Source: Chitinophagaceae bacterium
Lineage (GTDB): Bacteria; Bacteroidota; Bacteroidia; Chitinophagales; Chitinophagaceae
NCBI GenBank assembly: GCA_947463755.1
Contig: CANHUK010000028.1
Span: 1-10,085 of the forward strand
DNA length: 10,085 nucleotides
Direction of reading: 5' to 3'
The first letter of the stretch is position 1; every line of letters starts with the position of its first letter. Positions 8,403 through 10,085 of this stretch are shown here, one piece after another. The position numbers were made by a program, and so were the translations under genes. The notes below the pieces were generated by a model. It was given only the letters and a program-made list of their open reading frames with translations, made no database searches and was not told the origin of the DNA.

Positions 8403-10085
8403 ATACGTAATCATATCATCAAATCACTGACCCTGCCGGCCATGCTGGCTTTGGTCTTCGGATGTACCAAGCTGGAAGAGCAGGTACTCGACGAGTCCTC
8501 CGTGACAGGCCTGACGGAAAAACAGATCGCAGACGGCACCATTGCCCCGGTGTATGCGAATCTGCCTAATATTTACTTACACACCGGTCTCTTTGCCCTG
8601 CAGGAGATCACGACGGATGAAGCGATCCTTCCTTACCGAGGGGGCACCGACTGGGGTGACAATGGCATCTATCTCGATCTGCACAGGCATCAGACGAACA
8701 GTAACAATGCGCCTGTCCGTAACACCTGGAACCCGCTGGTACAGAGCCTCTCCAGGGCCGTGTCTGCGGTCAGTTCGCTGCAGTCGAACAAGGATCCGAA
8801 TTCGGCCAAGTACATCGCCGAAGCCAAGGGCATGTATGCGTTCTACAACCTGATGGCGCTGGACCTCTGGGGTATCATCTTCGTAAAAGAGGATCCGGGT
8901 GCCACCTCGCAGATCGTCCGTGGTGACTCTGCGGTGGAGTATCTGAAAAAGGTACTGCTGGAAGTGGAACCCGTGCTTGATAACACCACCGGACCCGGTC
9001 GTCTGACCAAAGCGGGTGTATGGGGATTGCTGGCGAAGCTGCATCTGAATGCCGCCGTTTACCGCGACCGCTACGCAGCTAATTTCACTTTCCGGACGGA
9101 TGACATGGATAAGGTCATCGATTACACGAACAGGATCATCAACGCCGGTCAGTATGCCCTGTCTTCTGATTATTTCTCGATCTTCAACGATAATAACAAT
9201 ACCAATAGGGAACTGATCTTCGCGGTCGACCAGCGGCCGGATCTGAACGGGCACAACCGTCTTTCCTATTTCTCTCTCTCCGGCGATCAGTTCCCGCTGC
9301 CGGCCTATACGGGAGCCAATGGCACCGATGGACCGGGTATCACCTCCGATTTCTACCGCACCTGGGTGAGCGCCTATGCACCGGCTGATCCTGCAGATGC
9401 CGATCCGCGTTTCCATAAAAAGAACGTGTTTGTTGATCCGGTTACGCAGGAGGCATGTTATGATGCTGCTACCTATCGGCTGGATCGCGGTATTCTCCGC
9501 GGCCAGCAATACGGCTTGATCCGTGTCGCCGGTGTGTTCCAAAAATGCCCGGATGGTAAATTCAGGGTGGGCAGGCTCTTCAATGCCACCCGAAATCGTC
9601 CTACCACCCCCGTGGTCCACTCTGAGCTTTGTGATTTCACTACGGCCGGCAGCGATTACAGTACCGGATTCCGGGTGTTGAAGTATGAATTCAGCCAAAC
9701 CTCTGTCTCCGGCCGTAATTTCGGTGCCGTAGATATTCCCATCGTTCGTCTGGGTGATGTGTATCTGATGCGTGCGGAAGCCAAACTCCGGAAAGGTGAT
9801 GCGGCCGGTGCCCTGGCGGATGTCAACGCACTGCGTGCCGCTCGTGTGAACGGCACCATCAAGGCGCCGGCGCTGACTTCGCTCACACTGGACCTGCTCT
9901 TCCGTGAGCGCGGCTTCGAACTATATTGGGAAATGCATCGCCGGACGGACATGGTCCGGTTTGGAAAGTTCGAAGGCACCTGGACCGAAAAGAACAGCTC
10001 GGACCGCAACAAGCGGGTGTTCCCTATCCCGCAGACGGCCATCGACGGGGCGTCAAACCTGCCCGGCTACCTTCGGCAGAACCCA
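8403..10085 (+). CDS. SusD/RagB family nutrient-binding lipoprotein (3' end outside window; non-standard start)
   Basis: This is the surface lipoprotein that caps the SusC barrel and binds substrate. The frame is open from the SusC stop to the window end, which falls on a codon boundary. The N-terminus reads as a lipoprotein signal, RNHIIKSLTLPAMLALVFGC, with the lipobox VFGC and lipidated Cys at residue 21 if translation starts at 8403. That codon is ATA, not ATG. The only nearby in-frame ATG (8442) would leave just seven mostly hydrophobic residues before the Cys and no basic n-region. The TPR-like SusD N-terminal region covers about 45-220 (including LMALDLWG). The C-terminal SusD/RagB domain follows, with VDIPIVRLGDVYLMRAEAKL (IVRL at 447-450) and RERGFELYWEMHRR from 501. 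The 561 visible codons end in LRQNP, close to the usual family end, so only a few residues are missing. The gap to SusC is 12 bp, which suggests translational coupling. Confidence 0.92.
   Translation, partial: MRNHIIKSLTLPAMLALVFGCTKLEEQVLDESSVTGLTEKQIADGTIAPVYANLPNIYLHTGLFALQEITTDEAILPYRGGTDWGDNGIYLDLHRHQTNSNNAPVRNTWNPLVQSLSRAVSAVSSLQSNKDPNSAKYIAEAKGMYAFYNLMALDLWGIIFVKEDPGATSQIVRGDSAVEYLKKVLLEVEPVLDNTTGPGRLTKAGVWGLLAKLHLNAAVYRDRYAANFTFRTDDMDKVIDYTNRIINAGQYALSSDYFSIFNDNNNTNRELIFAVDQRPDLNGHNRLSYFSLSGDQFPLPAYTGANGTDGPGITSDFYRTWVSAYAPADPADADPRFHKKNVFVDPVTQEACYDAATYRLDRGILRGQQYGLIRVAGVFQKCPDGKFRVGRLFNATRNRPTTPVVHSELCDFTTAGSDYSTGFRVLKYEFSQTSVSGRNFGAVDIPIVRLGDVYLMRAEAKLRKGDAAGALADVNALRAARVNGTIKAPALTSLTLDLLFRERGFELYWEMHRRTDMVRFGKFEGTWTEKNSSDRNKRVFPIPQTAIDGASNLPGYLRQNP

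Noticed and set aside
8577-9698. Minus-strand open frame of 373 codons opposite the SusD gene
   Set aside because: The plus strand carries clear SusD/RagB motifs through this whole span. The antisense translation is rich in Ile, Arg and Gly with no family features.
5373-10085. SusC-SusD fusion by read-through of the single TAA at 8388
   Set aside because: The two genes share a frame, but SusC ends with a proper terminal barrel strand and Phe, and SusD begins with a lipoprotein signal that needs a free N-terminus. A fusion would not be functional.
1-10085. CRISPR array, mobile element or defence system
   Set aside because: There are no short regularly spaced repeats, no transposase or integrase motifs and no nuclease or NTPase motifs in any supported gene.

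Overview
The window reads as Bacteroidota chromosome. It carries a type IX secretion (T9SS) cargo protein with a gliding-motility-type C-terminal domain, a PorP/SprF protein, and a SusC/SusD pair, all hallmarks of that phylum. The GC-rich coding sequence, the AT-rich intergenic DNA, the lack of clear Shine-Dalgarno sites and a TAnnTTTG-type promoter fit the same group. A Chitinophagaceae-like relative is my best guess, from protein style only.

Region 1 (1-5144) looks like one plus-strand operon. First is the 3' part of a large secreted repeat protein: about 85-residue repeats, Ig/PKD-like domains, a DUF11-like domain and a CHU_C-type T9SS sorting domain. Next, 16 bp later, comes a PorP/SprF-family outer-membrane protein, and after 4 bp a PorE-like protein with TPR, beta-propeller, carboxypeptidase-regulatory-like and OmpA peptidoglycan-binding domains. 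The likely logic is a surface adhesin, the outer-membrane partner needed for its export or attachment, and a periplasmic anchor to peptidoglycan.

Region 2 (5145-5372) is a 228-bp intergenic stretch. It holds a 10-bp perfect inverted repeat (possible terminator), a candidate Bacteroidota promoter and a 9-bp direct repeat.

Region 3 (5373-10085) is a SusC/SusD operon: a complete 1005-residue TonB-linked outer-membrane transporter and an almost complete SusD/RagB lipoprotein that runs off the right edge within a few codons of its expected end. The two would form a lidded transporter for an oligosaccharide or other large nutrient. No glycoside hydrolase or regulator is in view, so the substrate is unknown.

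The oddest point is the SusD start. The reading frame and signal peptide are intact, but the position where an ATG would be expected reads ATA. I see no mobile element, CRISPR array, RNA gene or defence system, and no clear sign of a wholly new system.
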